The notes under the pieces were generated by a model. It saw only the letters and a list, made by a program, of their open reading frames with translations, searched no databases and had not been told where the DNA came from. This document shows, piece by piece, positions 23,239-35,479 of a stretch of 64,000 nt of DNA; the first letter of the stretch is position 1, and the number at the start of each line of letters is the position of its first letter. Where the stretch lies: positions 1 through 64,000 of the forward strand of contig JASAMV010005193.1 of assembly GCA_030248065.1 (NCBI GenBank), in the 5' to 3' direction. The DNA is from Rhynchonema sp. JSB1_4. Lineage: Eukaryota > Nematoda > Chromadorea > Monhysterida > Xyalidae. The translations under genes and the position numbers were made by a program.

Positions 23239-24128
23239 GTACGGCGGCGTATGTATATGGTGACAAAGTGCGATAAAGTTAAAGAGAAATGATCAGTTGA
23301 TTCTGATAATCGTGTGAATCACTTGTTGCAGAATGCCAAATGTTTCGTAACGTAGGTATTATTTGTCGATTGTAATCATATTACACATGGGTAGCACGGT
23401 TTATTTGTTTCCAAAGCCCTGTGTGCTCAAATTGTTTCCGAACAAACACCGAAGATCCCATTCGAGTACAATGCTTCATACAAAAAGGTTAATTTCATTC
23501 CTTTTTTCGAATTGGTGCTCCGTGACTTCAGTGCAACGATACATTGCGCAGTAGATATTCTTATGAATGGTTCTACGATAGATCACAGTTTCACATTTAG
23601 ACAGCGTGGCAGCAACAATAGTTTGACCTGCAGAAACTAGAGCTGCACCGTCCGTGGTTGTACGAACAATTATAGGCAGGCTTCAGCACAGATCCATGGT
23701 CATCGGTAGTGTAGCCCAGCAGCTGAACCGAATTAACTGCTCCTGTTTTCTTTTCACCTCAAACGTGGCACATTGCATACGGTATAAACAAAAATGTCCC
23801 ACCTGCGACAAACCATGTGATCCTGATGTCTCAGTAAGACCATGCCAAATGGGAAGGCTTGGTACTCGAGTACACTGAAGAAAAATGCACGGCGCTGGTT
23901 TGCGATACGATTCGTGTTCTCTAAGCGATACTCCGTCATCACTTCTTCGAGATGCGCATGACGTATCAATGGTCGACCAGCGGCGATTATGCGACGGATG
24001 TTCGGTATTAGTCGATCAAATGAGTTGTGATCATGGTTCCTCTGACGCTCACGTAGTACCTCAGGGTGCTTGTGGCGTGACATGTCGAACCTAAGATTGA
24101 GTGTCCATTCATATACATACACTTTTTT
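23239..24128. other. mostly unassigned; possible minus-strand exon
   Basis: A minus-strand frame at about 23880-24100 is charged (VLRERQRNHDHNSFDRL) and may be a further exon of the P/Q-rich gene. Nothing else is recognised. Confidence 0.3.
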
Positions 24129-24590
24129 TTAAATTAGAAAAAAAGATTTTCCTGCCACGTTTAATAGTTCTTCTAGCTGATGAAACGGTGCTACGCTGGC
24201 TACATGATGTGGGAGTCGTCGCACCAGACCATCAGCCAGTGCCGCCAGATTGTCACGGTCGGTGTATGGAGGTGGGGGTTCAATTGGTGCCAGATCCATA
24301 TTGTGTACTTCAGGTCTAAACGGTGAAGCCTGACGCGCTTGTCCCCCTTGTTGTGGCTCGAATGTGACTTGTGCTGCTTGTGGGGCATTGAACAGCGGAC
24401 CTTGCTTGGTCTTGTACTGGTTGGTGGTCGAACGTCACTTGTGCTGCATTTGATGGATCGAACGCCACTTGTGCAGGTTCTTGTGGCTCGAACGTCACTA
24501 GTGGTTGTTCTTGCGGCTCTAACAGCAAAGCGTGCGTGCAGCGGTGTTGCCATTTCACGTACGATCTACGTTGTGAAAAAGTATGTATGT
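24129..24590 (-). CDS. unidentified P/Q-rich repeat protein, partial
   Basis: I do not recognise this protein. The minus strand encodes a degenerate repeat of about 11-13 residues (EPQEPAQVAF, AAQVTFEPQ), followed by a segment with a PPPPYTDRD motif and a leucine-rich end (HQLEELLN) to a TAA at 24129-24131. Within the repeats the frame shifts by one base near 24400, which means a small intron, a sequence error or a frameshift mutation. PPxY is a WW-domain ligand, which is suggestive only. A possible first exon (ATG near 25001, MAPEATTPVDLSL) lies upstream. Confidence 0.35.
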
Positions 24591-25241
24591 GGGATGCTGC
24601 TCTGTAGTGTTGGTCGGCTCTGACCGTGTATCGCGTTCGGTTAGGTCCCGTGCATCTGTTTCTAAATCGCCCGTGAAGTTGCGCCACATTTATCATGCGG
24701 GCCATGATGACAGCCATGAAAGCACAAATGAGGTGAGCGATTGAGTCCCACCTGATACAAAAAACACTAATTTTACGTTGCTATGTCTAGTCTGAGGCTA
24801 CTGTACATGGATAATGGCGCACGTGAAGTGGTTCACGAGGTACAAACAAGGCGCATGCTCATTGGTATGTGGCTGTAAATGGAGTAATATAAATTCTTTT
24901 CTGCTGCAACATCCATCTGTTCAATTTGACTTACTACTAGTGGTCCCTGCTAGTGCTTGATGAAGTGACAGGTCCACCGGTGTGGTCGCTTCAGGAGCCA
25001 TCTACATTGTAAAAACCATGAATAAAACGAAGATCATTATCTGGATGATTTTGGTGGTGGAAGTAGTCACCATTCATCAGAGTGAAACAATCCCTGGCAA
25101 CCAACACTGGTTAACATTGTTTATGCATGTGTGCAGGTGATAACAGCAAATTAATAGCTACAAAATATACAGCAGTCCGACATTCCCCGTCCATAGAGGC
25201 CTGAAACAAAAATTAAGGATGATCCTTTTTGTAGGTTTGTC
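24591..25241. other. no gene resolved
   Basis: Only the possible ATG exon near 24935-25001 (minus) is noted. The rest shows no signal. Confidence 0.3.
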
Positions 25242-25748
25242 CAGGGTTGGGCAAGAAACGTTTTTTTTTTTCAAAAAATCGTTTTTTTAAATAAAACGTT
25301 TTTTTAAAAAAAACGTTTTTTTAAAACGCCCAGATGACCAAAATATGCCCCAAAAAATTGGAAAACGCTCATGTTGGGAAGAAAACGTGGTTAAATGAAG
25401 TCATTCTATGTGTTCTGAGGCAAAATAAACAGGTTTCAACCCTTTTCTAGCGAGTTGCTAAGATCCCATATCAGACCCGCATCGTGGGACCAACTTTGGC
25501 CGGGGTCATCACTAAAAGTCAAACTCCGTATATCGACGTATCTCGACAAAGTAAAAATTGGTCGAAAATTTTTTGAAAAAAATGGGACAAAAAATTGATT
25601 TTCCTTGATAATCAGGGTACTTTCCCTGAAAAATCAGGGAAAATCAAGGAAATTCAGGATTTAAAAAAACGAAAAACGACCCAGGCGTTTTTTTTTAAAA
25701 AACGTCGTTTTTTTAAAAAAACCCCGTCTTTTTTTTTGCCCAACCCTG
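25242..25748. mobile_element. hAT-like MITE, CAGGGTTGGGC family, copy 1
   Basis: TIRs CAGGGTTGGGCAA / inverse, with an exact 8-bp duplication GGTTTGTC at 25234-25241 and 25749-25756. The arms are runs of AAACG/CGTTTTTT. Three more copies: 38509-39014, 56996-57501, 59781-60256. The 8-bp duplication and CAGGG ends mark hAT. Confidence 0.92.
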
Positions 25749-25756
25749 GGTTTGTC

Positions 25757-26868
25757 CAGACGGAGTGCATCCCAGATGTGAAGCATGCACATCGGCACAC
25801 TTTAGAGCGCACTTAGGCTAAATCCTGAATCAGGAACACGGACATAATTGTACGCAAACACACGAAAGGGCTCCTCCAGATAGAGCCGAAACCCGAAACA
25901 TAAATTTTTTCTATGTCCATGTTTCGGGTTTTGAAAAAAAACCCGAAGCCCGAAACACAAAGCATGATAATCGAAAATGTTTTGGTCTTGCCACTTGTAG
26001 CTGACGTGCACAATTTATACAGTCAGTCGAAATATTTGCGATTATCATGCTTCGTGTTTCGCGTTTCGGTTTTTTTTTTCAAAGCCCGAAACACGATACG
26101 TGGACATAGAAAAAATTTATGTTTCGGGTTTCGGGTCTATCTGGTGGAGCTCAAAGGTTTTCGTTCACCAGAAGTATAATTCCGAATTCCGCAAAACGTT
26201 CTATGTATAAATAATCCGGAACCAGGAAATATTCCTGGATTCCTTTTTCCGGATTTAACGTACAGTACGTACCGTAGCTTTCCACACAGAGCCCCGAGGC
26301 TCTATTCGGAAAAGGTTGAAAACTCGTTTTTTCGTTAAAAACTATTTTGCCGAAGTAGAGACCTCGGGGATCTATTCGCCTGCAAAAAAACTTCTTGACC
26401 CGATTGCCAACATCACCGAATATTATCATAACCGCTTTATAATAACGGGGAGCGCATGTACATTCCAAAATCCTTTGTGAACAAAAAATGGCTTCTTCGA
26501 CTGGGGCTCGAACCCAGGTTCTCCGCCTAACCGGGGCATCTGCTGCCAACAAGCAAACTCAACCATTGCTTATAACCGCTTTATATTCACTCCAATGCAC
26601 GTTTTCATCAAACATACGCACATTCAGGAGAAACCTCGAAAAAGACCGATTTGAAGCCACCTTTGTAAGTGAAAATCAATGGTCACAGGGGCAACTTTTG
26701 AAAATCGCTTTACCCCAAACACATCCCCGAGTGCTCTGTTTGCAAACGTTTCCGAATAGAGCTTTCGGGGTCTCTAGTCGGGGTGGGGACCTAGTACGGC
26801 ACATAAATCGACCCTGAAGTGCGCCGATGTGCAACCTTCACATCTGGGATGCACTTCGTCTGAACAAT
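25757..26868. mobile_element. composite foldback region
   Basis: CAGACGGAGTGCATCCCAGA at 25757 returns inverted near 26860. Inside are a foldback of TTTCGGGTTTCGGG motifs (25878-26150) and another inverted pair (26260-26470 / 26565-26810) around a tRNA-like relic. No coding capacity. Confidence 0.7.
26490..26590 (-). tRNA. tRNA-like relic (B box only)
   Basis: The minus strand has a good T-arm, CTGGG-TTCGAGC-CCCAG, and a weak D-arm, but I cannot fold a 7-bp acceptor stem. It is the loop of an inverted-repeat element, so it may be a pseudogene or SINE-like piece. Confidence 0.3.
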
Positions 26869-27090
26869 ACAATATTTTTAATATTATTATATTTAATGTT
26901 TTTGGACACATTTATAAACATACTGTAGGAGCACTAAAAATGTGTTGGTATTGTGTGATGTTCCGCTGTATATGTGTGGTTGAACATACAGAGCGATACG
27001 ACGTCCCTCACTGCACTCTGATTGATGTTTGACGATTGAGCTCTGAAACAGACATCAAGCATGAAAAGAACTTTGAGAAACACATCAAAT
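26869..27090. other. no gene; paralogous segment next to the TIR element
   Basis: 27040-27090 plus 28166-28270 resembles 41880-41980 (AACACATCA ... CTCACGCA), so this is a diverged relative of a segment inside the palindrome. Confidence 0.4.
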
Positions 27091-28165
27091 CGTCGGTATC
27101 AGTAAAAATAAGACCAACCCCCAAAACCACTTTTTCGAGAAAAAAGCGTTTGAAGTTGGCCTGACCGCATTTCCAACACGGTTTGGTTCGGTAGGCTGAT
27201 GTTTGGCATGGCTACGTAAGGGAGCTTGCTGATCATCATAGAAACAAAAGTAGACTTTGAAACATCATATCCAAGCAAAAACAAAGCTATTTGTCGGTTG
27301 GTTTTAGTTCACAAAAAAATAAATATAGACCAAGCCCCTTGGCGGAGCAGTTAAAAACCGAAAAATAGTCCAACCCCCATTTTCTCTGCCATTTATTTTT
27401 ATTTATACGGGGTTCATTAAAACGTCTTAAATGCAGCATTATCATTCAAAATGCTTGTTACAGAGGTGGGAATCGGGTTACCTCGGTCCGGCATGGCCGG
27501 ATTCAGAAAAAGTCAGCCCGGTCCTATCCGGCCCGATTTTTTGGGCCGGGTTTTTCTGATTGTATTTTGAAGCAAACGTCGGGTGTGAAGCGATTGGTTT
27601 CTGTTTGTTGAAATCATTGATATTTACACATTGAAAACATAAAGAAAAACATCAAAAAGCTTGTCTGTGAGAAGCTTCGAACTCGTGGCTCTCACAACCA
27701 CAGTCAGATATGCTTGCCACTGTGCTAAAGACGCCGACAGCCAAGCCGCCTTACGATACATTATAAACGTAATGATCGGGCCAGCAGCGACGCACTCACC
27801 GAGAGAGCGTAAAGTCCCTAATACAACACACACACACAGCTGGGGTATTATGCAACAATCATGTGCTGAAGCAATCTTGTGTGTGTGTGTGTGTGTGTTG
27901 GGGTCGCGTGCTTTGGGGCTTGGTCTTTTTTGTCCGCGAAAATTCCTCCGCCAACCAACTTGGTTTTCTTTTTCAAAAATAAGAAACTAGACCAACCCCC
28001 AACGGGGACTAGCAGGTGTTTTCAACATGCTGTAACTCAATGTACATGGCGTTTTGAGACAAAATTTTTGGTGAATGTTTAGAATAGTTTGCCAGCTACA
28101 CGCTGCACACAAAAAGGGGGTTGGTCTTTTGTTGGGGCTTGGTCTTAATTTTACTGATACCGACG
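27091..28165. mobile_element. TIR element, CGTCGGTATCAGTAAAA ends
   Basis: CGTCGGTATCAGTAAAA opens the element and its inverse closes it; AAAT flanks both sides. The interior has ACCAACCCCCAAA repeats and a TG microsatellite (27877-27900) but no transposase. Its right edge is seven bases from the outer limit of the palindrome. Confidence 0.75.
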
Positions 28166-28299
28166 AAATACTCACGCACGCTGACCGCCGGTTCAGGTTT
28201 CCGAGTCATTTTAGTACCAATCAATAAGCTGTCAACAGGAGCGAACGAATTCAAGCACCAGAATAATGTCCTGTTTGAGGTTCCCAAAAAACGAAAATA

Positions 28300-30157
28300 C
28301 AGGGTGATTCAAAAGTACCCTCAAGATTGCTATGTTTCTGGCCATAGCATGTGATAGACCGAACGGACATTGTTCGTTTATAGCTTAAAGAAGTCGTCAG
28401 GCGATTGTGCATACTGTGAATGGCATGAATTGAATGAAACGCACCGATCCCTGATGTTTCAAGGCACATTTGTGGTGCTCATACGCGTCACTTGCGAAAA
28501 CAGTGCAGAAGGGCATGAAATTTCTGATTTTTGTGTGCTGTGTGTCCAACAAAGAACCCCAGCGCTTTGAGATCAGTTTATTTAATTGCACCTTCAGAAG
28601 TCGAAATTTCCAACAAGATCACCATAATTTTAAGAGCAAAGTAGCAACCTATCAGCGAAACTTTGGAACACACGATTGAGCATCAATCACATCATCAACA
28701 CCGGCCAGCACACCCCTGATTCGTGTTTCCAATTGCACCGGATCATTGTGTTGGTTTGGCGGTTGGATAGACGATCTTTTAGATATCCGAGAAGAAGAAA
28801 ACGAGTGGCGACAAATCAGGGGAATGGGGCACAGGGAACAATTTCTGATTACGCGACAGGACGAACTTGTTCACCAGGAAAACTTGCAGCGTATTCTTTC
28901 TGAGTGCGGATTATCGACCCGGTTCTATTGAACATTGAAACATCTCGTGTTTCATTCAATTCATGCTATTGAACCATGAAAATCGCCTCTCGTTATCACG
29001 TCGCAAATCCCCCATGTTGTCAGGATTGCTTCAAACAGCAAAAAAAGTTGAGAACACTATGGCACTGGAATCATGTAAGAACAATAATAATGTAAGAAGC
29101 TTTAAAAATTGCTTCCACAAACACAATGATTAGAAAAAATTAAATAATAAATCTTCAAAATTGCCAGCTGGTGGCCTCCGGCTGGTAATGAATCGTTGCT
29201 TGCGTGGGCGGGGAGAGCTGAATGAAACATCTGAGCTGCGTTAAAGGGTGTGTCTAACGTCTCCTAACCCCAAGTTTTTTTGGGTGGAATTGAAAGATGC
29301 CCCCGAAAGGCCGCCGTGTGCAGAAAACCGCGTCTTCTAACTCGCTAAATCGCGAAATCTTGAGGGTTACTTTTCGAATAAAATCAATTTCCGGACACAA
29401 AATAGAGACTGAGCAGACGGAAAAGAGCTACGAAGCGAAACACACACAAACCAGCTTCTATGTGTTAAATGAAACATTCAGTGTGTCCACGGTCAAGCCA
29501 GCAGCCAGAGCGGTGGTTGAACGTTTACGTGCATTGTATAGGCGGCTGAGCCGCGCTTAAACATGCAATGTTTCAGCAGAAAAACGCCAAACGTGAGTAG
29601 CGCCCACTCAAAAGCGCCTGGAGTTTTGTGTCCGGAAATTGATTTAATTCGAAAAGTAACCCTCAAGATTTCGCGATTTAGCGAGCTACAAGACGCGGTT
29701 TTTTGCACACGGCGGGCTGTCGAGGTCCTCTTTCGATTGCACCTCATAAAACATGGGGTTAAGAGACGTTAGACACACCCTTTAATTCAGTTTTGATCCT
29801 TGTTGTGTGCAATAAATGATTTCGCTTGTTGCTTTCAATGAACCATAACTTTTCGCAGAACAGCCAGGCAACCGACAGACTGGGCAAAGTTTTGCAGTGA
29901 AAAAAGCAAGCGAATCGGCATCAATGAAATCCATTGTGTGACCGGTTGTTGCACCGTTTTCGCAAGTGACGCGTATGAGCACCACAAATGTGCCTTGAAA
30001 CATCAGGGATCGTTGTGTTTCATTTAATTCATGCTGTTCACAGTATGCACAATCGCCCGGCGACTTCTTTAAGCCATAAACGAACAATGTCCGTTCGGTC
30101 TATCACATGCTATGGCCAGAAACATAGCAATCTGGAGAGTACTTTTGAATCACCCTG
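28300..30157. mobile_element. Tc1/mariner-like TIR element, no transposase
   Basis: TA plus CAGGGTGATTCAAAAGTA at the left and its inverse at the right; the inverted arms are about 220 bases. The right arm of the palindrome keeps only one end (63849 inward). A later TTAA element is nested at 29245-29781. Confidence 0.8.
29245..29781. mobile_element. TTAA foldback element (piggyBac-like MITE)
   Basis: TTAA at 29241-29244 and 29782-29785; ends AGGGTGTGTCTAACGTCTC / inverse. The right palindrome arm has the unoccupied TTAA at 62907-62910, so insertion followed the duplication (or it was precisely excised there). TGAAACAT/ATGTTTCA (29470, 29568) flank the centre. Confidence 0.92.
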
Positions 30158-30183
30158 TACATTGCATTAAGCTTGTGTTGTAT

Positions 30184-30367
30184 AGGCAAACTAACGCAAA
30201 CACGAACCCGATTTCGCAGCTGGCAGAATTGTGAAACATTCAGACTGCTGATTTGGGAAATGTTGCACGTCGAAAGAATACAAAGTGGAGCATGATGATT
30301 TTCTCTTTCTGTTCGTTTTAAATACACACCACCTTTAAAATCGGGCTGGTGTTGGTGTAGTTTGCCC
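30184..30367. mobile_element. foldback MITE, AGGCAAACTACGCCA family
   Basis: Matches 20436-20630 and the inverted arm copy at 61731-61912. Presence in both arms places its insertion before the duplication. Confidence 0.8.
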
Positions 30368-31107
30368 TTACACGGAAACAAGGTCTCTTCAGGACGCAGC
30401 AGACAGCAGAGTGATCTGATACGCCACATTCCTGCGATTTTCATTCTGTGTCCAAGGTTAAACTTGACCCTTGTATCGTCTCATTGACCACCGCCATGTC
30501 AACACGGGGTCGGCAGCACGTTATTCAGGATAAAGCGCCTAATAAGCAACAGCCAATCAGCGCGCTGCTGGCTCACGGCCCTCCTCAAACGGTCACTTTC
30601 ACGGTCGCTTTGCTGACTGATGTTTGCAAAACAGGCGAGCTTCGTTTCAAACAAGTTGGAAAGTTCATTTTATCAAACATACATATTGTCGTGTTCTGAT
30701 AGTTTAAACTTTGGTCATTTTTTGTATACGAGAACACGGTTCATGAGTACATGTGGTGTGGCACAATCCGGCTGACTTCAAAACCAGTAAACGTAAGAAC
30801 GCATAAGTTTAGAAACAAATCTTACCAAAGCTTCTGATCAAAACTGATGCTCAAATCAGCTACTTGAATATCGATTTCAGAGTTGACATTATTCGCCACT
30901 CGCCAGTCAGGTGTTGGGCAGGGTCTCAAACTGTAGTTTTCCGGACCCCACCTTCGATATTGGTGTGCTGAATGATTATAATAATTTACCAGCGTGCGTT
31001 CCACAAACAAACGCACAACAAGCAACACACATTGCTAAAACCTGACTGATAAGAACTTCGGACACACTATTCTGAGTACTTTATGTTGGTACTTGTTCTT
31101 GTTTGTA

Positions 31108-31320
31108 CAGTTCCGGGTGCAATTCTTGGCTGAAAGTTGAAATCGCGTGCACGCGCGTGCACGCGCGTGCGAAACAGTGCAAAGTATAGGCAAAAGTCGA
31201 AGTAACGTCGCGTGCACGCGAAGTTTTGCGCGTGCGCTGCCTATGTTTTAGCACTAGGAAGTCGCATGCACGCGCGTGTACGCGACTTCAACTTTCAGCC
31301 TAGAATTGCACCCGGTACTG
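31108..31320. mobile_element. TA-MITE, CAGTTCCGGG family
   Basis: TA at 31106-31107 and 31321-31322. The empty TA is at 60994-60995 in the right arm. The interior carries the GCGTGCACGCGC palindrome. Confidence 0.92.
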
Positions 31321-31850
31321 TATCTTGCCAGAGGTCGCAACGTAATGGTACCCAAAACACTCGAACGCAACTTAGACTTCCGAGGGGTTGGAGAAACGTT
31401 TTTCTTTTTTTTTCAAAAAATTTTCAAAACCTTTTTTCAAATCTTTTTCCTGCTTGTTTGAGAAACTCACATGTTGTGTTGATGACCTTTCTCTACTCTC
31501 TCTGTGTTGGTGAACGCACATCGAGCTCGTGTTCGTGAGATTCAAGCGAACCAAAAAACTCTGGAAGTTTCAAAAGTGGCCCATTCTAATGAGATGGCCT
31601 GAGATCTAATCGCATCAAACAATTCTTTCAGTTTTTTTTGTATTTGGTACTCCGCAAGAAAATTTCAAGCCGGAAAACTTTAAAGTGAGTTGACCTAATT
31701 GTTGCGCTGAACTTTGTGAGCAGTCATACAAATACGGCCAGTTTTGTAGATCCTACTTTATGCTTCTTGTTGTTCCACACTCTTACTTACAATCTGAGAT
31801 ATCTGTAATGTATCACATGTCGCCGTGTTGTGTCCTCAAAATTGTAGCTG

Positions 31851-33853
31851 TCATTCACATTGTTCCTCCACGTCCCACACACGGTACACGTCCATCCACT
31901 GGCCGTCCACGCATTTCACAACTTTCCATTTTTGTTCGATCTGCCCCATCCCCATGCGCCATGACCACTGTCGATCGTATTTGCAGCTGAGGTTCAGCTC
32001 AGTGCCTTCAATGTGGAATGGAAACATAGTTAAAGAACGCATAAACGGGAACATGTACATCGCGTGGCCATGTGGACCTAACTATTTGGACCATTTGCAT
32101 TCGCACTGATGATGTCTGGGACAGTGCTCATCAGTGTGACAAGGTGCCTGGACCGTCACCGGTTGGTGTATAGCATATGGTTTTCCACATTTTGTTAAAA
32201 AAGGAATAACGAAACATCACGAAACAATCGCCAACCTTGTTCGACCCACTCATCACTGTCACCGAACTCATGGAAATGACTGAACGTGAACGTAAACGGC
32301 AACATGTCTGGCTCATTCAAGAGTCTTTTCGGAATGGCGCACGCTGAATATGATAAAATAAACCATGCGAGTATTCCTTTCTGAGTCTCAGTCAGAAAAT
32401 TCTGTCCGTCATGCTTGCACGTCTTTGGGAGTGAGTGCCAAAATTTGGAACTGACATGACTTGGATGCAGCCAAGCAGACATGGGCACTAATAAGCCTTT
32501 TTGGCCTCACCTTGGTTCCACTGATAAATTCGAGTATTTGAGTCAAGAGGAAATTTTGGTGAAATACACCCCGGAGGAGAATTAAGGTGCAGGACTTCGA
32601 AATCTGTCAAGGCGAGACGAAAAATAGGCCTATTGGCGCTCATCTGCCAATAACCTTTTGTCCGCTGTTCGCACAGGAACCAGTGCACTTTGAAAGGTCC
32701 ATCATCCTGGTCAACCAATCCGTCCAATTCGCAATCAAACGCGACAAAATGCGCATTCTCCGGCTTGCCATCTGGCTCATTGCGTGCCCACAGTTGGGGG
32801 TCGACTTTAGAGCCGTCGGCCAGCCAAATGAACCTATTCCGCGAATTTTCATGCCCGAAATCAGGACCGACTTTTCCGGGGCCAGTTTTTCAGGCCCGGC
32901 CTATTCAGGCCCAACATATTTGACCAATTTATACGCTTAGGCTTAGGCTCCAGCCGGGCCTGAATCGGCTGGGTTTGAACCTGTGCCCCGGGACTGAACC
33001 GTCGGCCAGCCAATTGAACCTGAGCGGCTGCATATATCCGTAGTGCTGAACATCAGATACCACCGCATTCTGTTTGTTTTGTGAAATGTTTAATTCCAGT
33101 TCCCGGTACCTGCCTTTGAAATATCACTTTATGTAACACTGGCAGACTCACACACGTATATCTAATCCGATCCGAGAAAGTTGGTTTCAGATCAGAAACC
33201 TGCGAGTATACTGTATACCACCATCTATTGATAATAAAATTCGCACGCTTACTGGTCTTTGAGCGCAACCACGTTTATCTGCCTGTGGTCAGGCGCGAAG
33301 GCACCCGTCCAGAAATTGTTGGCGCACGTCGTGCCCTGGAATCATTAAATTGAGTTCCGTTAAATTAAATTGAATTGAAAAATTGAGTTCGACGACGATA
33401 ATGGAGTTCGCACACATCTGGCGAAGTTCCATATCTGAGTTTCCAGTTCCTACAGCCCAATTCGGAAGCCGATTTGCTTACACAGGTATTTTGAAAATTT
33501 CTCAACCACAGTCCAATCGGGCTAAATTCGAACGAAGTTGCTGATAGAGATCCATGTATAAATTGTGAAGGCTTTTCAGACCGCTTTACTCGAAGGGAAA
33601 GTTACTAGTTTGTGGCCATTGTTTTGCCATTTATTTGGTGTTAATAATTGGCGTCCTTATTATGGTAACAAATTGCAACAATAGTGTGAAACATCGACAG
33701 CCTGACACGCCACGTAAACGCACCGTCAAGCTGAGGACTCGTTTGAAAGCATATTTGCTCCTGACTTTCACCGGCGTTGCCCCACTCAGATGTTCCGTCC
33801 ATAACTGTTCGTCAGCACAGAATTCGGTCAAACGATGGAACGTACCGCCAGAC
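31851..33853 (-). pseudogene. C-type lectin gene, left-arm copy lacking its first exon
   Basis: Lectin-domain exons 33853-33724, 33335-33253 and 32833-32655 (minus) match the right-arm gene in length (130, 83, 179 bases), phase and splice sites. They contain FCADEQLW, FWTGAFAPDH, FIWLADGSKV, EPDGKPE and HWFLCEQ. A further exon starts at 32343 (CAIPKRLL), followed by a Cys-rich CHTDEHCP segment and the last exon with SCKYDRQW and CVDGQW. The signal-peptide exon expected beyond 33.9 kb is not found; a hairpin, an A/C tract and satellite occupy that place. The Cys-rich segment also meets an early TAG at 32082. The copy may still be transcribed but should not make a secreted lectin. Confidence 0.7.
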
Positions 33854-34010
33854 CTGCACAACCAACGGTGCGAACTTCGTTTCAAATTTTTTCGGGTTTT
33901 TTTTCATCAGGGGCAAACTTCAACGTGGCCGTGAAACATCAGGAAGCAACCAATCGGTTCGCCAGATTAGGGCAGAGTAACACGATGTCCAAGCATTGAT
34001 ACTACCCTTA

Positions 34011-34178
34011 AGGGCGGCCTTAGGTTAAATCCGGAAACCGGAATCCGGAAATATTTCCGGAAAACGCATTATTTTTGTATGCTAGTTTTTGCGTTTTCCG
34101 GAAATATTTCCGGAATCTGGAAATGTTTTTTTTGCATGCAAATTATTTCCGGCTTCCGGATTTAACCTAAGTTCGCCC
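34011..34178. mobile_element. foldback TA-MITE, TTCCGGAAAT arms
   Basis: Ends AGGGCGGCCTTAGGTTAAAT and inverse, TA on both sides, arms of TTTCCGGAAATATTTCC motifs. I see no matching element in the right arm at the corresponding stretch. Confidence 0.8.
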
Positions 34179-34334
34179 TAATGTCAAGCGCGGTCGAAGG
34201 GTCATTAACCAGCAGCTTTAACACTGCTGTAGTATTAATGCCATTAGTAACACTTATTATTTCTTTGATTGCATTATATACATAGTGTGCACCAAGTTAT
34301 TGGTCTGAGAAAAAAAAGAGAGAGAGCTACCCCG

Positions 34335-34690
34335 AAAACACAAAACACAAAAAAAAAAACAAAAAAAAAAAAAAAAAACCCAAGCCCAACACAACACCAA
34401 ACACAACAAAAAACCACACCAACACACAAAAAAAACAAAAAAAAACCAAAACACAAAAACCAAAAAACAAACACCAAACACAAAAAAAAACAACAAACCA
34501 AAAAAACACAACACAAAAACCACCCAAACACACACCCACCCCAAACAACCCAAAAAACCACCAAACACACCCACAAAACCCAACCACCCAAACCAAACAC
34601 AAACACCAACCACCAAAAACCCAACAAACCCAAAAAACAAAAACAAAAACAAACAACACACAACAAAAACCCCAAAACACACACCTACAA
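34335..34690. repeat. A/C-only tract, about 355 bases
   Basis: The plus strand is almost solely A and C, with one G in aagccc near 34384. All frames are open here simply because stops need T. It adjoins the next hairpin directly. Confidence 0.9.
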
Positions 34691-35330
34691 GAAGAAAAAT
34701 GCCTGCTGTCGCGCGGCAAGAATCAGGATATGGTTCTCGGTATCATGCTGGTCGCATATAAAACACCTATACAAGATTGTTGACTCCCCAAAGTAAAAAG
34801 ACATCAGTGGTTACGCACAGGAGCAAAAGGCGACTAAAAACATCACCGAAACAGAAGAAAAGCTTATTTGCCAAAAAATCAACAGGATTTAGAAAGAGGC
34901 ATTGCATTCCTTTCGAAAAGTGAATTAAAAAGCAATACGCCATCAAGGAACCATATTGCGGCCAATAGCGCAATGAGGCGACGACGGCAAGCTGTCACAG
35001 GTTCGATTCGTACCAGTAACTGCATAAAGAGTGGGTAAAACGATTATGCGTTGGCCGCAATATGGTTCCGTGATGGCGTATCGCTTTTTAATTCACTTTT
35101 CGAAAGGAATGCAATGCCTCTTTCTAAATCCTGTTGATTTTTTGGCAAATAAGCTTTTCTTCTGTTTCGGTGATGTTTTTAGTCGCCTTTTGCTCCTGTG
35201 CGTAACCACTGATGTCTTTTTACTTTGGGGAGTCAACAATCTTGTATAGGTGTTTTATATGCGACCAGCATGATACCGAGAACCATATCCTGATTCTTGC
35301 CGCGCGACAGCAGGCATTTTTCTTCTTGTA
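34691..35330. mobile_element. foldback element with near-identical arms
   Basis: Arms of about 290 bases (to about 34975 and from about 35031) are almost identical inverted copies around a 55-base loop. Each arm encodes the same 68-72 residue frame on opposite strands; I treat that as a by-product. The high arm identity suggests a young element. Confidence 0.85.
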
Positions 35331-35479
35331 TTTTTGTTTTATATCGAGTAAGCGCATTTTCTCATTCGGTGGACGGTACATATGATCACACTGATAATTC
35401 GTTCACTATACAGAGGAATTCACTATGTAAAGGTTCACCTTGTGGTGGTTTTACTGTATTCATGTTACTGTTTTACACC

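Noticed and set aside
33635..33934. Plus-strand ORF with a signal-peptide-like start, conserved in both arms
   Set aside because: It is antisense to the C-type lectin exon 33853-33724 and begins at TTG rather than ATG; conservation is explained by the lectin exon.
34257..34796. Long ORFs of 130-175 residues on both strands
   Set aside because: They exist only because the tract lacks T on one strand; composition is Lys/Thr/Asn/Pro or Phe/Cys/Val/Gly only.
34767..35249. Duplicate ORF with PVDFLANKLFFCFGDVFSRL in both hairpin arms as a gene
   Set aside because: Open only as part of a foldback element; no start context, domain or codon-conservation evidence.
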